Below are positions 1 through 8,057 of a stretch of DNA of 64,000 bases, piece by piece (position 1 is the first letter of the stretch; every line of letters begins with the position of its first letter). A model generated the notes under the pieces. The model did not search any database, was not told the origin of the DNA, and worked only from the letters and a program-made list of their open reading frames with translations. Made by a program: the position numbers and the translations under genes. Source of the stretch: Sphingomonas baiyangensis (lineage in GTDB: Bacteria > Pseudomonadota > Alphaproteobacteria > Sphingomonadales > Sphingomonadaceae); the NCBI RefSeq assembly GCF_005144715.1, contig NZ_SWKR01000002.1, forward strand, positions 1,912,227 to 1,976,226. Reading direction: 5' to 3'.

Positions 1-2
1 AG

Positions 3-218
3 GCCTGGACGACTTTCGACCTCAATCTGGGCTACCGGTTCACGGATGAGAGCGGCATCTTCAAGGGACTACGCGTCGCCCTGAGCGTCACCAATCTGCT
101 CGATGCCGACCCGCCCTACGTCACCTATCTCGTAGGCACCTACACCGCTGGCTTCGACGCCGAAAATGCGAATCCCCTCGGCCGCTTCGTCGCTCTCCAG
201 GTCACCAAACAATGGTGA
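3..218 (+). CDS. TonB-dependent receptor, C-terminal end (partial)
   Basis: The window opens inside a gene whose last 71 codons are visible. The translation contains a DLNLGYRF-like strand, the conserved VTNLLD segment and an aromatic C-terminus ending VTKQW, all typical of the last beta-strands of a TonB-dependent outer-membrane receptor. Its stop codon overlaps the start of the isopeptidase gene (ATGGTGA), so the two are translationally coupled. In known sphingomonad lasso-peptide loci such a receptor is thought to import the peptide for hydrolysis by the isopeptidase; that role is inferred here from position. Confidence 0.85.
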   Translation, partial: AWTTFDLNLGYRFTDESGIFKGLRVALSVTNLLDADPPYVTYLVGTYTAGFDAENANPLGRFVALQVTKQW

Positions 219-2320
219 CCGCGCCTGGAGCGGCAGCGGTCGTCGCCCTGCTCCTCGGCACGATCACGATGGCGCACGCAACGCCCGCGACGTGCCGGGA
301 GCGCCTGTTGCCGCCTCCTTTGGGGGCGGCAACAGGTAAACGGCCAGTGACGGCGCGCGACCTGATCGAACTGCGGGATTTCGGTCCGGCCGACAATGCG
401 CCGGGCGCGCGGCCGGCTTTCTCGGTGTCGCCCGACGGGCGTGCCGCCGCCCTCGCCATCCGCCGCGCCGACATCGCGAGCGACAGCTATTGCTTCGGCA
501 TCGCGCTCGTACCCCTCGACGGCACCGGAGCCATGCGCCTGCTTGATGTCGGCGGATCTTTCATTCCCGCGATCAACGATATCCGGGGCATGTCCGCGAT
601 CGAGAGCGGGGTGCCGCTCGTCCTCGCCCCGCTCTGGTCGCGCGACGGACGTGCGATCTATTATTTGCGGCGCGACCATAGCGTGACCCAGGTCTGGCGC
701 GCCGATCTCGCCGGGCACGCGAGCGCTGTAACCTCGCTCAAGAGCGATGCGCTTTCGCTCGAATGGGCCGCGGACGGGACCACGTTGCTGATCGGGACGC
801 GCCCCGCATTGCAGGCTGCCGAAGCTGCGATCGACCGGGAGGGCCGCGATGGCTATCATTTCGATGCCCGTTTTTGGACGCTGTCCGAGGCCCGTCCCCG
901 CCCCCGCGCACCCCTGCCCGAGACGGTTCTTCTGCTCGACACCGCGAACGGCCGGCTTCGGTCGGTGTCTTCCGAGGAGTCTGCACAGCTGCGAAATCGT
1001 GCGGCGGACCGGCCGGCGGGAAGCGCGTTGTTCGCCCCCGGAGCCGGCGGGCGCCGCGCATGGACGGCGCCGGACGACCCGCGCCTGGTCTTCGCGCCTG
1101 CGCGGCTCCAAGTTGCCACTCGGCAAGGAAAAATCGCCTGTCCCGAGGCGATTTGCGCGCGCCGCGTCGCAGGCATCTGGTGGCGCGAGCCTGACGAGCT
1201 GCTGATCCTGCGCGGCGGCGGACCCGAAGATCGCGGGCAGTTGCGCCTGTACCTCTGGCGTCCCGGCATGGAGACGACGCCCCGGTTGCGCGTCACGACG
1301 GACCACGCGCTGACGGGCTGCACGCTGTGGCGCAAGACCCTGCTTTGCGCGCGCGAGGCCGCGAACGAGCCCCGCCGACTGGTTGCCATCGATCCCGAAA
1401 GCGGCGCGGAGACACTGCTGTTCGATCCCAATCCCGAGACGGCGGGCCTCGCCCTCGGCGCCGTCCGGCGCCTTGGCTGGGCCAATGCGCTGGGCATGCG
1501 GACTTACGGCGATCTCGTGCTTCCACCATCGCATCGTTCCGGCCAGCGCCATCCGCTGATCCTCGTCCAATATGTCAGTCGCGGTTTCCTGCGCGGCGGC
1601 ACAGGGGACGAGTACCCTATCTTCCTGCTAGCGCAGCACGGGTTCGCAGTGCTCAGCTTCCAGCGACCCGCTGCTCTGCCGGCGACCGAGCATGCCACTG
1701 ACCTCAACGCTCTGCAGCGGATCAACATCAAGGATTGGGCCGAGCGGCGGGCCATCGTCTCGGCGCTCGATCGCGGCGTAGATGCGGCGATAGCGACGGG
1801 GACCGTCGATCCCGGCCGCCTCGGGCTAACCGGTATGAGCGACGGCGCCACCACCACGCAGTTTGCGCTCAACAGCTTGAAGCGGTTCAAGGCGGCGGCG
1901 ATCAGCACATGCTGCGACGAGCCGAGCAGTCTCTTCACCACGGGCCCGGCTTACCGCGATGCGGTGCTCGCCTGGGGCTATCCGCGCCAGGGAGACGATG
2001 GTTCCGCCTTCTGGAAGCCGATGTCGCTGGCGGCAAACGCGTCCAACATGCGCACGCCTTTGCTGATCCAGATACCGGACGCCGAATATCGCTGGTCGCT
2101 CGAGACGGTTTCCGCGCTCGAGCAGCATGGCGGGGCGGTGGACATGTACGTCTTCCCCGACGAGAATCACGTCAAGGCGCACCCGGCGCATCGTGCCGCC
2201 ATCTACAGACGCTCGGTCGGCTGGTTCGATTTCTGGCTGCGCGGCGTCACCGACTTGCCTGGCCTCGACGAGGAGGTGACACGCTGGAAGGAAATGCGTC
2301 AGGCACTCAGCCGGAATTGA
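212..2320 (+). CDS. AtxE2-type lasso-peptide isopeptidase (prolyl oligopeptidase family)
   Basis: A 702-residue serine hydrolase. The hydrophobic stretch at residues 5-21 looks like a signal peptide, which would place the enzyme in the periplasm. The first half has the WD-like blades of a beta-propeller (SPDGR, WSRDGR repeats). The C-terminal part is an alpha/beta hydrolase with the nucleophile in GMSDG (Ser543) and a probable catalytic His653 in ENH. Enzymes of this family linearise lasso peptides by hydrolysing the macrolactam. The gene overlaps the preceding TonB receptor and converges on the lasso cyclase gene with a 22-bp tail overlap. The family call rests on architecture plus the adjoining lasso genes. 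Confidence 0.88.
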   Translation: MVTAPGAAAVVALLLGTITMAHATPATCRERLLPPPLGAATGKRPVTARDLIELRDFGPADNAPGARPAFSVSPDGRAAALAIRRADIASDSYCFGIALVPLDGTGAMRLLDVGGSFIPAINDIRGMSAIESGVPLVLAPLWSRDGRAIYYLRRDHSVTQVWRADLAGHASAVTSLKSDALSLEWAADGTTLLIGTRPALQAAEAAIDREGRDGYHFDARFWTLSEARPRPRAPLPETVLLLDTANGRLRSVSSEESAQLRNRAADRPAGSALFAPGAGGRRAWTAPDDPRLVFAPARLQVATRQGKIACPEAICARRVAGIWWREPDELLILRGGGPEDRGQLRLYLWRPGMETTPRLRVTTDHALTGCTLWRKTLLCAREAANEPRRLVAIDPESGAETLLFDPNPETAGLALGAVRRLGWANALGMRTYGDLVLPPSHRSGQRHPLILVQYVSRGFLRGGTGDEYPIFLLAQHGFAVLSFQRPAALPATEHATDLNALQRINIKDWAERRAIVSALDRGVDAAIATGTVDPGRLGLTGMSDGATTTQFALNSLKRFKAAAISTCCDEPSSLFTTGPAYRDAVLAWGYPRQGDDGSAFWKPMSLAANASNMRTPLLIQIPDAEYRWSLETVSALEQHGGAVDMYVFPDENHVKAHPAHRAAIYRRSVGWFDFWLRGVTDLPGLDEEVTRWKEMRQALSRN

Positions 2321-4071
2321 CCGCGCGACCAGGATGCCCAGCCACTCGCCCATGCCTCGACATCGGCAATCCCCAGGAGTTCGGCGACGACCTCACCGTC
2401 CGCGATGTCGCCCCGGAAGGCGCGATCGATCGTCTCCGGGTCTGCGATCCCCTGTCTCACCAGAACTCCGTCGAGCAGCATCGCGCGTAGCTGGGTCGCG
2501 TTCCGGCGGATGATCTGCGCCCCAAGGCTGTCGAACGCAGCCTTGGTCCGCCGGCCGATCACGGTCGCCGGCAGCATTCCCGCAAATGCTTCCCGCGCAA
2601 CGGAACGGTTGCGGCCTTGTTCGAACCAGAGCCAGGTCGGGATGCGGAGGCATGTTTCGACCACGGGCTGCGACAAAAGTGGCGAACAGATCGGCGCCAA
2701 CTGTTGCCGGCCGAAGCCTTCCAGATGATTGAGCACGCTGACGAGCGACCAGACATGACGCCGCTTGCCCGGTAGCGCATCGTTCACGGCCTCCAGCCAG
2801 GGGTTGTCGGCCGGCCAGGGCAATTCGGCCTTAACTGCCTTGTTGAGGAAACGGTTTACCCATGGCCGTGGGCGGGACTGCGGCGTTTCGAACCGGCGCC
2901 GTGCGGTGTTGCGCAGTGCTTCCCAAAAGGTGACGTCTGCGACTTCGGCCACGTCCAGGATCGCTCGGGCGGCGGTCCGGCCAAGACCCTTGCGCTTAAT
3001 AAGGTCAATCACCGCCAGAGTGGATTGCAAGTGGCAGAAGATGTTATCGCCGCCGCCGCCGCTGAAGAACATGTCGGCGCCATGCTCCCGCGCGGCCTGC
3101 TGCAGGGGCCTGTCGAGCGCCTGGGCGAAATTACGCGCGCATGGGCGCGGCAGCCATGCCGCATCGGTGCGCGTCACATCAACCGAGTCCGGCGCCAGCG
3201 CCACCTCTTCGAGACGGACACCGAGATGATCGGTCACGGCTTGGGCGTATTTGCGTTCATCGGAATCGCCGGCTGACGGAATGAAGGTCACGCACAGCGG
3301 ATCGGCTCCGGCGGCCGCCAGTCCGGCGGCCACGATCGACGAATCCAGGCCGCCGGAGAGCTCCACAAGGGGATGCCGGGTCGTGCCAGCCCAGGATCTC
3401 GACACTTGCAGAACGGTCTCGCGGACCTGTTTCGCCGCGACCTCGAAGCTCGCCAATTCCCGATCCGGTGTTGCGAGCGTCCATGGCGACCAGATTTGCG
3501 CGGTATCGAGCCTGTCCTTCTCGAACGTCAGACTCATTCCGGGGAGGAGCTCGCTTATCCCTCTGAGCGCGGTCCGCGCCGGCCGGAGGTCGCGAAAGGC
3601 GAGAGCCTGTGCGACGATGGTCCAATCGATCTCGGGCTCCAGCAGTTCGAGCTCGAACAACAGCGCCGGCACCGAGGTGACGACATGCATCGTGCCCAGC
3701 GAGGCGAGGTAGACCGGGATCATGCCGGAAGGATCGCGGAACAGCTCAACCCTTCCCTGAGTCTCACGCAAAGCCAGATAGCCGCCCCAATATTGCGTCA
3801 CGAACCGGCTCAGCGGCGCGAGAAGTTCGGCGTCGTCGGCGCGCAGTGCAAAGCCGGCGCTGCGCCGGTCGAACACCGATCCCCAGAAGATGCGGCCCGG
3901 CGCTTGCGGCAGGAAATGCGGTGCCGACGATCGACCGAGAAACCGCACCCCGGGCGTGTCGAGGAGCAGGGCGAATCCCATGGCCCTGAGGCGTTCGGTC
4001 AGGCTGGAGAGCCGGCTCGTATCCACTGCGCCCGACCCGCCAATGAGCGCGACATAGGGCGCTACGTTCAT
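2299..4071 (-). CDS. lasso-peptide macrolactam synthetase (asparagine synthetase-like C protein)
   Basis: A 590-residue asparagine-synthetase-B homologue. The ATP-pyrophosphatase loop SGGLDSS lies at residues 239-245, preceded by a degenerate glutaminase-like N-terminal domain. Residue 2 is Asn, not the Cys needed for glutamine hydrolysis, as is usual for McjC-type cyclases. These enzymes adenylate the ring Asp or Glu side chain of the precursor and close the isopeptide bond to residue 1 of the core. The start overlaps the stop of the B gene (ATGA), so the pair is translationally coupled. The 3' end overlaps the convergent isopeptidase gene. Confidence 0.92.
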   Translation of the reverse strand: MNVAPYVALIGGSGAVDTSRLSSLTERLRAMGFALLLDTPGVRFLGRSSAPHFLPQAPGRIFWGSVFDRRSAGFALRADDAELLAPLSRFVTQYWGGYLALRETQGRVELFRDPSGMIPVYLASLGTMHVVTSVPALLFELELLEPEIDWTIVAQALAFRDLRPARTALRGISELLPGMSLTFEKDRLDTAQIWSPWTLATPDRELASFEVAAKQVRETVLQVSRSWAGTTRHPLVELSGGLDSSIVAAGLAAAGADPLCVTFIPSAGDSDERKYAQAVTDHLGVRLEEVALAPDSVDVTRTDAAWLPRPCARNFAQALDRPLQQAAREHGADMFFSGGGGDNIFCHLQSTLAVIDLIKRKGLGRTAARAILDVAEVADVTFWEALRNTARRRFETPQSRPRPWVNRFLNKAVKAELPWPADNPWLEAVNDALPGKRRHVWSLVSVLNHLEGFGRQQLAPICSPLLSQPVVETCLRIPTWLWFEQGRNRSVAREAFAGMLPATVIGRRTKAAFDSLGAQIIRRNATQLRAMLLDGVLVRQGIADPETIDRAFRGDIADGEVVAELLGIADVEAWASGWASWSRGQFRLSA

Positions 4072-4721
4072 ACCCGCAGGATCGGCGTGTAGCGCCGGAC
4101 ATGATCATAGTTGTCGTTCAGGATCATCGTCGGGCTCTGAAGCCAGCAATGCGCGAGAAAAGGTTCGAGCGTCACACCGAACACGAGATGGCGGCCGAGA
4201 TCTGACCCGCCGAGCCAGAGGTCGAGCGCGAGTGAATCCATCAGGCAATTCTTCGCGACGGGCACCAGCCTGCGAGCGCGATGATATCCGGCCAGACGCT
4301 CGCATGTGACGGCATCACCGAGTTGCGGTTGGGCCGTCCGCCAACGCCGCCGCGCGAGGACAACGGACTGAAGCCCGCGCGTCTTGAGCTCGATCCAGGC
4401 CGAACCGACCGCGGCGGCGATACGCAAGCCTTCCCCGGCGCCAATCGCATCCGGTGTCGCCGGAGCCTCGAGCATTTCCGGTATCTCCATCTGTGTTGCG
4501 AGGGCGCTCAGGGGCGGGTCGCCTGCGCGCAGGACGCCTTGTCGCTCGAGCAGGTCGAGCAATGCCTGCGGCGGGGCATCGGACGGCTCCTCCAGCCATT
4601 GGCGGGCCGTACTGCTGAGCGAAGCGGGCAAGCGGAAGTACCGATCCTGGCGCAAGTCGAGCAGCATGACGCCCTCGCCGACGAAGCACGCGGTCAGATG
4701 TGGAAGCAGGGTCCAGAGCAT
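4068..4721 (-). CDS. lasso-peptide biosynthesis B protein (fused leader-binding RRE and transglutaminase-like protease)
   Basis: A 217-residue protein. Residues 1-80 resemble the PqqD-like recognition element (LLDLRQDRYFRLP) that binds the leader. Residues 100-217 are the transglutaminase-like protease with a probable catalytic triad Cys159 (KNCLMDSLAL), His191 (AHCWLQ) and Asp203 (LNDN). It removes the leader so that the cyclase can act on the new N-terminus. In many Gram-positive clusters the two halves are separate genes; the fused form is the proteobacterial arrangement. It starts 53 bp after the precursor gene and overlaps the cyclase gene. Confidence 0.92.
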   Translation of the reverse strand: MLWTLLPHLTACFVGEGVMLLDLRQDRYFRLPASLSSTARQWLEEPSDAPPQALLDLLERQGVLRAGDPPLSALATQMEIPEMLEAPATPDAIGAGEGLRIAAAVGSAWIELKTRGLQSVVLARRRWRTAQPQLGDAVTCERLAGYHRARRLVPVAKNCLMDSLALDLWLGGSDLGRHLVFGVTLEPFLAHCWLQSPTMILNDNYDHVRRYTPILRV

Positions 4722-4774
4722 CTTTGGGATGCGCAGCTTCGCCGGCGCGGCACCTGCCGCGCCGGCGGGTCTGC

Positions 4775-4906
4775 TCAGTTGTCCGAGAGTCCGGGCAGCT
4801 GCTGGAGCTGAACGCCGTCGATCTTGCCGAAATCGGCACCCTGGGTCTCGACGCTCGCCGCGCCCAGGTCGATCAGTTCGACTGCGTCTTCGTTGGTGCG
4901 TTCCAT
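4775..4906 (-). CDS. lasso-peptide precursor (43 aa)
   Basis: A short gene with an AGAATG-like ribosome site before ATG. The translation begins MERTNEDAVELIDLGAAS and ends LPGLSDN. The leader carries the conserved penultimate Thr (VETQ just before the core), so cleavage is predicted after Gln22. The core would be 21 residues starting GADFGKID. Asp8 of the core suits an eight-residue Gly1-Asp8 macrolactam, with a 13-residue loop and tail ending PGLSDN. Position immediately ahead of B and C on the same strand supports the call. Ring size and cleavage site are inferred from family rules. Only one precursor was found. Confidence 0.9.
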   Translation of the reverse strand: MERTNEDAVELIDLGAASVETQGADFGKIDGVQLQQLPGLSDN

Positions 4907-4965
4907 GGTCATTCTCCGTGTTGCGTCGCTCGAATCGCGACCACGGAAAGATCGGCCAGGCAGCC

Positions 4966-4997
4966 GATTATAAGAATTTTATAATCCGATTATAATC
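4966..4997. promoter_or_regulatory. candidate GntR operator and promoter of the lasso operon
   Basis: An AT-rich island in GC-rich DNA 60-90 bp upstream of the precursor. It holds a perfect inverted repeat GATTATAA-N5-TTATAATC (4966-4986) followed by the perfect palindrome GATTATAATC (4988-4997), so the half-site occurs four times. It overlaps the last codon of the gntR gene. Several TATAAT hexamers within it could serve as -10 boxes. FadR-type GntR proteins bind short AT-rich dyads, so self-encoded control of the lasso operon is a reasonable inference. Confidence 0.55.
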
Positions 4998-5580
4998 CGG
5001 AGCGCGCTCGCAGCAGCTCGCCGGCTGCGCGCATCCGCGCGAGATGGTAACGGCGGATGGCCGCGGGCCTGCGCGGCGAAGGATCGAGCAGCTCTTCCAG
5101 CTCGCCCAGTACAGGCTCCAGCACCTGCGACTCCGCGATGCGGAACGGATGGAGCCGATCGCTCGCGCGCGCCACGGCTGTTCGAAGCTCGGCGTTCGGC
5201 GAAGACGCGGCGAGCAGGACGAAGCAGGCAGCGGTCGCGTCCGCCAAGGTATCCGCACCCATCACCTCCTCTACCGCGCCGGCGGCCGGTTTGATGCGGG
5301 CAGTGCTCGCCGCCATGACCGCGAGCGCCGAATTCCATTCGTAGAGGTCACGCAGTTCGGCTTCGCCGGGACGCGGCACGTGGAAGCCCTCGCCGCTGCT
5401 GGCTTCGACCAGTTGCTCGCCGGCGAGGCGGTTCAGCGCATCCCGAACGGGTGTCATACTCACGCCGAGTTCCTCGGCGATCCGGTTGGCTTCCAGGCGA
5501 TATCCGGGCGCGAAGGCGCCGTCGCGAAGCAACTGCTTGAGCGCCGCGTAACTGCGTTCCATCGCCTGGGTCGGGCTCAT
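4990..5580 (-). CDS. GntR-family (FadR-like) transcriptional regulator
   Basis: A 196-residue regulator. The N-terminal winged helix-turn-helix (residues about 8-70, YRLEANRIAEELGVSMTPVRDALNRL) is classic GntR. The rest is alpha-helical like an FCD effector domain, but short. The start ATG overlaps the stop of the dioxygenase gene (ATGA); longer in-frame starts would run into that gene and are not favoured. The gene sits directly upstream of the lasso precursor and its 3' end lies in an AT-rich palindrome, suggesting it controls the biosynthetic operon. The effector is unknown; an AHL derivative or the peptide itself are possibilities. Confidence 0.85.
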   Translation of the reverse strand: MSPTQAMERSYAALKQLLRDGAFAPGYRLEANRIAEELGVSMTPVRDALNRLAGEQLVEASSGEGFHVPRPGEAELRDLYEWNSALAVMAASTARIKPAAGAVEEVMGADTLADATAACFVLLAASSPNAELRTAVARASDRLHPFRIAESQVLEPVLGELEELLDPSPRRPAAIRRYHLARMRAAGELLRARSGL

Positions 5581-6452
5581 CGTTCCTGCTCGCGGCGATG
5601 TTGCGCGACCGCCTCGACCTGCTCGGGCCGTAAGGCGTCCACGGCGCCGAGATGCGCCGGCACCGCGTCCTGCAGCAGCACCGAAGGGCATACACCTTCA
5701 TAATTGCCGAGATTGGGCCGGTGCTGGCGATAGCCGATGAGCCCGGCAAGCTCCGGAGCAAAGGCTCGAGCGACCGCGGGCGGATAGGCGAGCCATTGAT
5801 TCTCGTACGGTTTGAGCCAGCCGAGGCAATAGCTGACAACCACAGCGGCCCGCACGTCGGTGCTCCGGTTCGCGCCGGCGCCATGCAGGGTCGAGCCGAG
5901 GAAGACGATCGCATCTCCCGGTCGGCATTCCGCACTGATCGCACCGCCGCGCCAGTCCGCGCTGAGCGCTTCGGGACCGTGGCTTCCAGGATAGATCAAT
6001 GTGGCGCCATTCTCCTGGGTGAAGGGCGTCAGAGGCCACATCACGTTGACGAGATATTCCACCTCGCCCTTTATGCCCTGCCACATGTCCTGATCCCGGT
6101 GCGGGAACTGGGCCGGCGCGCCCGGGTGGAGCGCGATCGCCTGTGCCAGGTTGAGCTGGATCGTGTCGCACCACGGCAGGAGCGCGTCCTCGACGATTGC
6201 GAGGATCTCCGGGCACTGGATCAATGTCGCCGCATGGCGCGATCGTTTGAGCAGGCTGCCGAACCGCTTGGTCCGGCCACCATAGAAGTCCCCGGTGCAG
6301 AACGGCGTCGCTTCGAACACCGGGCGCAGGTCGCCGGAGAGTGCATCCATGATCGTCTCGGGCATCAGCCCGCGGAGTATGCACCAGCCCTCGGTAACCA
6401 GCTGGTGCGCGCCAGCGGTCGTGTTGGGAGATTGGGGAGCGGTAGCGAGCAT
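5577..6452 (-). CDS. phytanoyl-CoA dioxygenase (PhyH) family Fe(II)/2-oxoglutarate oxygenase
   Basis: A 291-residue enzyme with the iron-binding facial triad H118-x-D120 (FPHRDQD) and a distal His190 (GSTLHGAG), followed by an Arg that would hold 2-oxoglutarate. The ATG at 6452 has AGGAGG five bases upstream and is preferred to the adjacent TTG. It begins 9 bp after luxI ends, so they are probably co-transcribed. A luxI-phyH pairing is, to my recollection, recurrent in sphingomonads. The substrate could be the AHL signal, a fatty-acyl precursor or the lasso peptide; sequence alone cannot decide. Confidence 0.85.
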   Translation of the reverse strand: MLATAPQSPNTTAGAHQLVTEGWCILRGLMPETIMDALSGDLRPVFEATPFCTGDFYGGRTKRFGSLLKRSRHAATLIQCPEILAIVEDALLPWCDTIQLNLAQAIALHPGAPAQFPHRDQDMWQGIKGEVEYLVNVMWPLTPFTQENGATLIYPGSHGPEALSADWRGGAISAECRPGDAIVFLGSTLHGAGANRSTDVRAAVVVSYCLGWLKPYENQWLAYPPAVARAFAPELAGLIGYRQHRPNLGNYEGVCPSVLLQDAVPAHLGAVDALRPEQVEAVAQHRREQER

Positions 6453-6461
6453 CAAGGCCTC

Positions 6462-7088
6462 CTATGCGTGCGCGGGCTGGGCCGCGGTCGAAGCCATCTG
6501 ATCGGTGGGCAGCCAGATTCCGGTGGCTCTCAGGCGCGCCTCGGTCTCGGTGGTGATGTCGATCCGTATCGCGCCGAGAAGTCTGCCGTCAGTCGGCAGC
6601 GGCTCGCCGAGCTGAGTCGCGTCCCAACCGAAATCCAGTATCTGCCGCAGCCATGGGAGTTCGGCGACGCCGGTATAGGTGCGGATTCCATTCGCCAGCG
6701 CGAACTCCACCAGCGCGGTCACGAGCCGGTTGCGCACCTCGCGGCGTCGAGGCGCGGCAAGGCTGCGGTCGAGGCAGAATCGGGTGATCTCGTACGTGGC
6801 CGGGCCGCGCGGAACAGGACCTGCGCACAGCTCCGGAAACAGGTGGTCCAAAAGGTGCGGGCGTGTCGTTGGAAGAAGGCGCGCAGAGCCCAAATGGGCA
6901 TGGCTGCTGTCGGCCAGGATCAGGTAGCGGGCGTGCTCATTGTCCAGGTGATCGAGCTCGAAGCGGCCGTCGAGCACCGGCACGTCCCAGCCGAGCAGAT
7001 CGACGAACACCTCCTTGCGAGCTGCGAACATGTTCCGCATCGCGGCGTCGCACGCCGCTTGCTTGGTCGTATCGATCAGGGAGATCAT
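6462..7088 (-). CDS. acyl-homoserine-lactone synthase (LuxI family)
   Basis: A 208-residue autoinducer synthase. It shows the N-terminal RKEVFVDLLGWDVP block with conserved Arg, Phe and Trp, the acidic DHLDNEHARYLI segment, the GSARLLPT strand and the EITRFCLD motif, matching the LuxI active-site pattern. It makes N-acyl-homoserine lactones from SAM and an acyl carrier or acyl-CoA; the acyl chain cannot be predicted. A good Shine-Dalgarno (GAGGAA) precedes ATG. It lies 88 bp downstream of luxR and 9 bp upstream of phyH on the same strand. Confidence 0.93.
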   Translation of the reverse strand: MISLIDTTKQAACDAAMRNMFAARKEVFVDLLGWDVPVLDGRFELDHLDNEHARYLILADSSHAHLGSARLLPTTRPHLLDHLFPELCAGPVPRGPATYEITRFCLDRSLAAPRRREVRNRLVTALVEFALANGIRTYTGVAELPWLRQILDFGWDATQLGEPLPTDGRLLGAIRIDITTETEARLRATGIWLPTDQMASTAAQPAHA

Positions 7089-7146
7089 CGTTCCTCATCC
7101 CATCTGGTTGAGGGACGAGCATCCGCAGTCCGCCGTCAGCGCGATA

Positions 7147-7164
7147 TACCAAGAAATGGGGGTA
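7147..7164. promoter_or_regulatory. candidate lux-box-like dyad upstream of luxI
   Basis: An 18-bp imperfect dyad TACC-N10-GGTA sits about 60 bp before the luxI start, between luxR and luxI. Size, symmetry and position fit a LuxR-type binding site that would give positive autoregulation of luxI and, by read-through, phyH and gntR. The arms are only four bases perfect, so the call is tentative. Confidence 0.35.
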
Positions 7165-7176
7165 GCGGCGGGGCTC

Positions 7177-7923
7177 CTAGTGGATGAAGATGTCCGAGAA
7201 GCAGATAGTGCCGTCGAACAATGCCATCACCGCCAGGTGCGCGCGCTTCTGCACGCCATAGCGTTCGCGCGCATGCTTGAGATGCTGGATCACAGTCTCA
7301 TGGCTGACGCCGAGGATGCGCGATATCTCCCAGTCGGTCTTGCCGCGTGCCGCCCAAAGCACGCAATCGCGCTGCCGATCGGTCATCGGCATTGTCGGCT
7401 GTGGTGCGCGCCGCGGCTGGGCAATGCGCCTGGCGGCCTCAAAGGCGAGGCCGCCTACCAGTTGCGCGACCAGCATGTGCTCGTGCGGGAGCGGTCCGTC
7501 GTCGGCGACGGCAAAAGAACAGGACCCATTATACTCACCGGGAACATGGGCGGGGACAGTGAATCCATCGCCGATCCCGAAGCGCCGGGCCTGGCGCAGG
7601 ACTTCCTGATCGCCGTGGGTGAGCTGAATCATCTGCGGCACGTTGGACCAGGAGAAGCCGATATTCGCGACATGGCTGGCGCGATGAATCGGGTCGAAGC
7701 GGCCCAACGCTCTTTCGTCGAACCACTCTTCCCAGTGTCCCGGATAGTTGTGAAGGCGGATACCAAGATCGGGGGCAGTGGCGAAATCGACATGGTGGGT
7801 TAGCGCGAAATAGCGGAAGCCCATGGCTTCGGCGCTTTCAGAGAGGGCATCGAAGAGGTCGGGCAGCGCGACCGCGCTCTGCACTATTGTTTCAAAGGTT
7901 TCCGCCAGCATCAGCCTTGCCAT
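7177..7923 (-). CDS. LuxR-family AHL-responsive transcriptional regulator
   Basis: About 248 residues from the preferred ATG at 7923 (in-frame ATGs at 7935 and 7965 are alternatives). The N-terminal autoinducer-binding domain has the YPGHWEEWF and RFDPIHR segments with the ligand-contacting Trp, Tyr and Asp positions. The C-terminal LuxR helix-turn-helix reads TDRQRDCVLWAARGKTDWEI through GVSHETVIQHLKHA. It should bind the AHL made by the downstream luxI. The two genes share a strand and form a canonical luxR-luxI unit. Confidence 0.92.
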   Translation of the reverse strand: MARLMLAETFETIVQSAVALPDLFDALSESAEAMGFRYFALTHHVDFATAPDLGIRLHNYPGHWEEWFDERALGRFDPIHRASHVANIGFSWSNVPQMIQLTHGDQEVLRQARRFGIGDGFTVPAHVPGEYNGSCSFAVADDGPLPHEHMLVAQLVGGLAFEAARRIAQPRRAPQPTMPMTDRQRDCVLWAARGKTDWEISRILGVSHETVIQHLKHARERYGVQKRAHLAVMALFDGTICFSDIFIH

Positions 7924-8057
7924 GGTGACCACCATCACTTGCAAGGGTGGCCCAACACACCACATGCCCGGTTCGTCTAAACCACGCGTCCGCTCAACTT
8001 CTCAAGGCAGCGGCTTTGTGAAGCTTTGTATTTGCTTCAATAATTCAGGCGCGTTGT

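Noticed and set aside
140..1570. A 476-codon open frame on the - strand opposite the isopeptidase gene.
   Set aside because: Its product is low-complexity Arg/Ala/Gly sequence without motifs, while the + strand frame has a clear signal peptide and hydrolase core. It is a GC-rich shadow.
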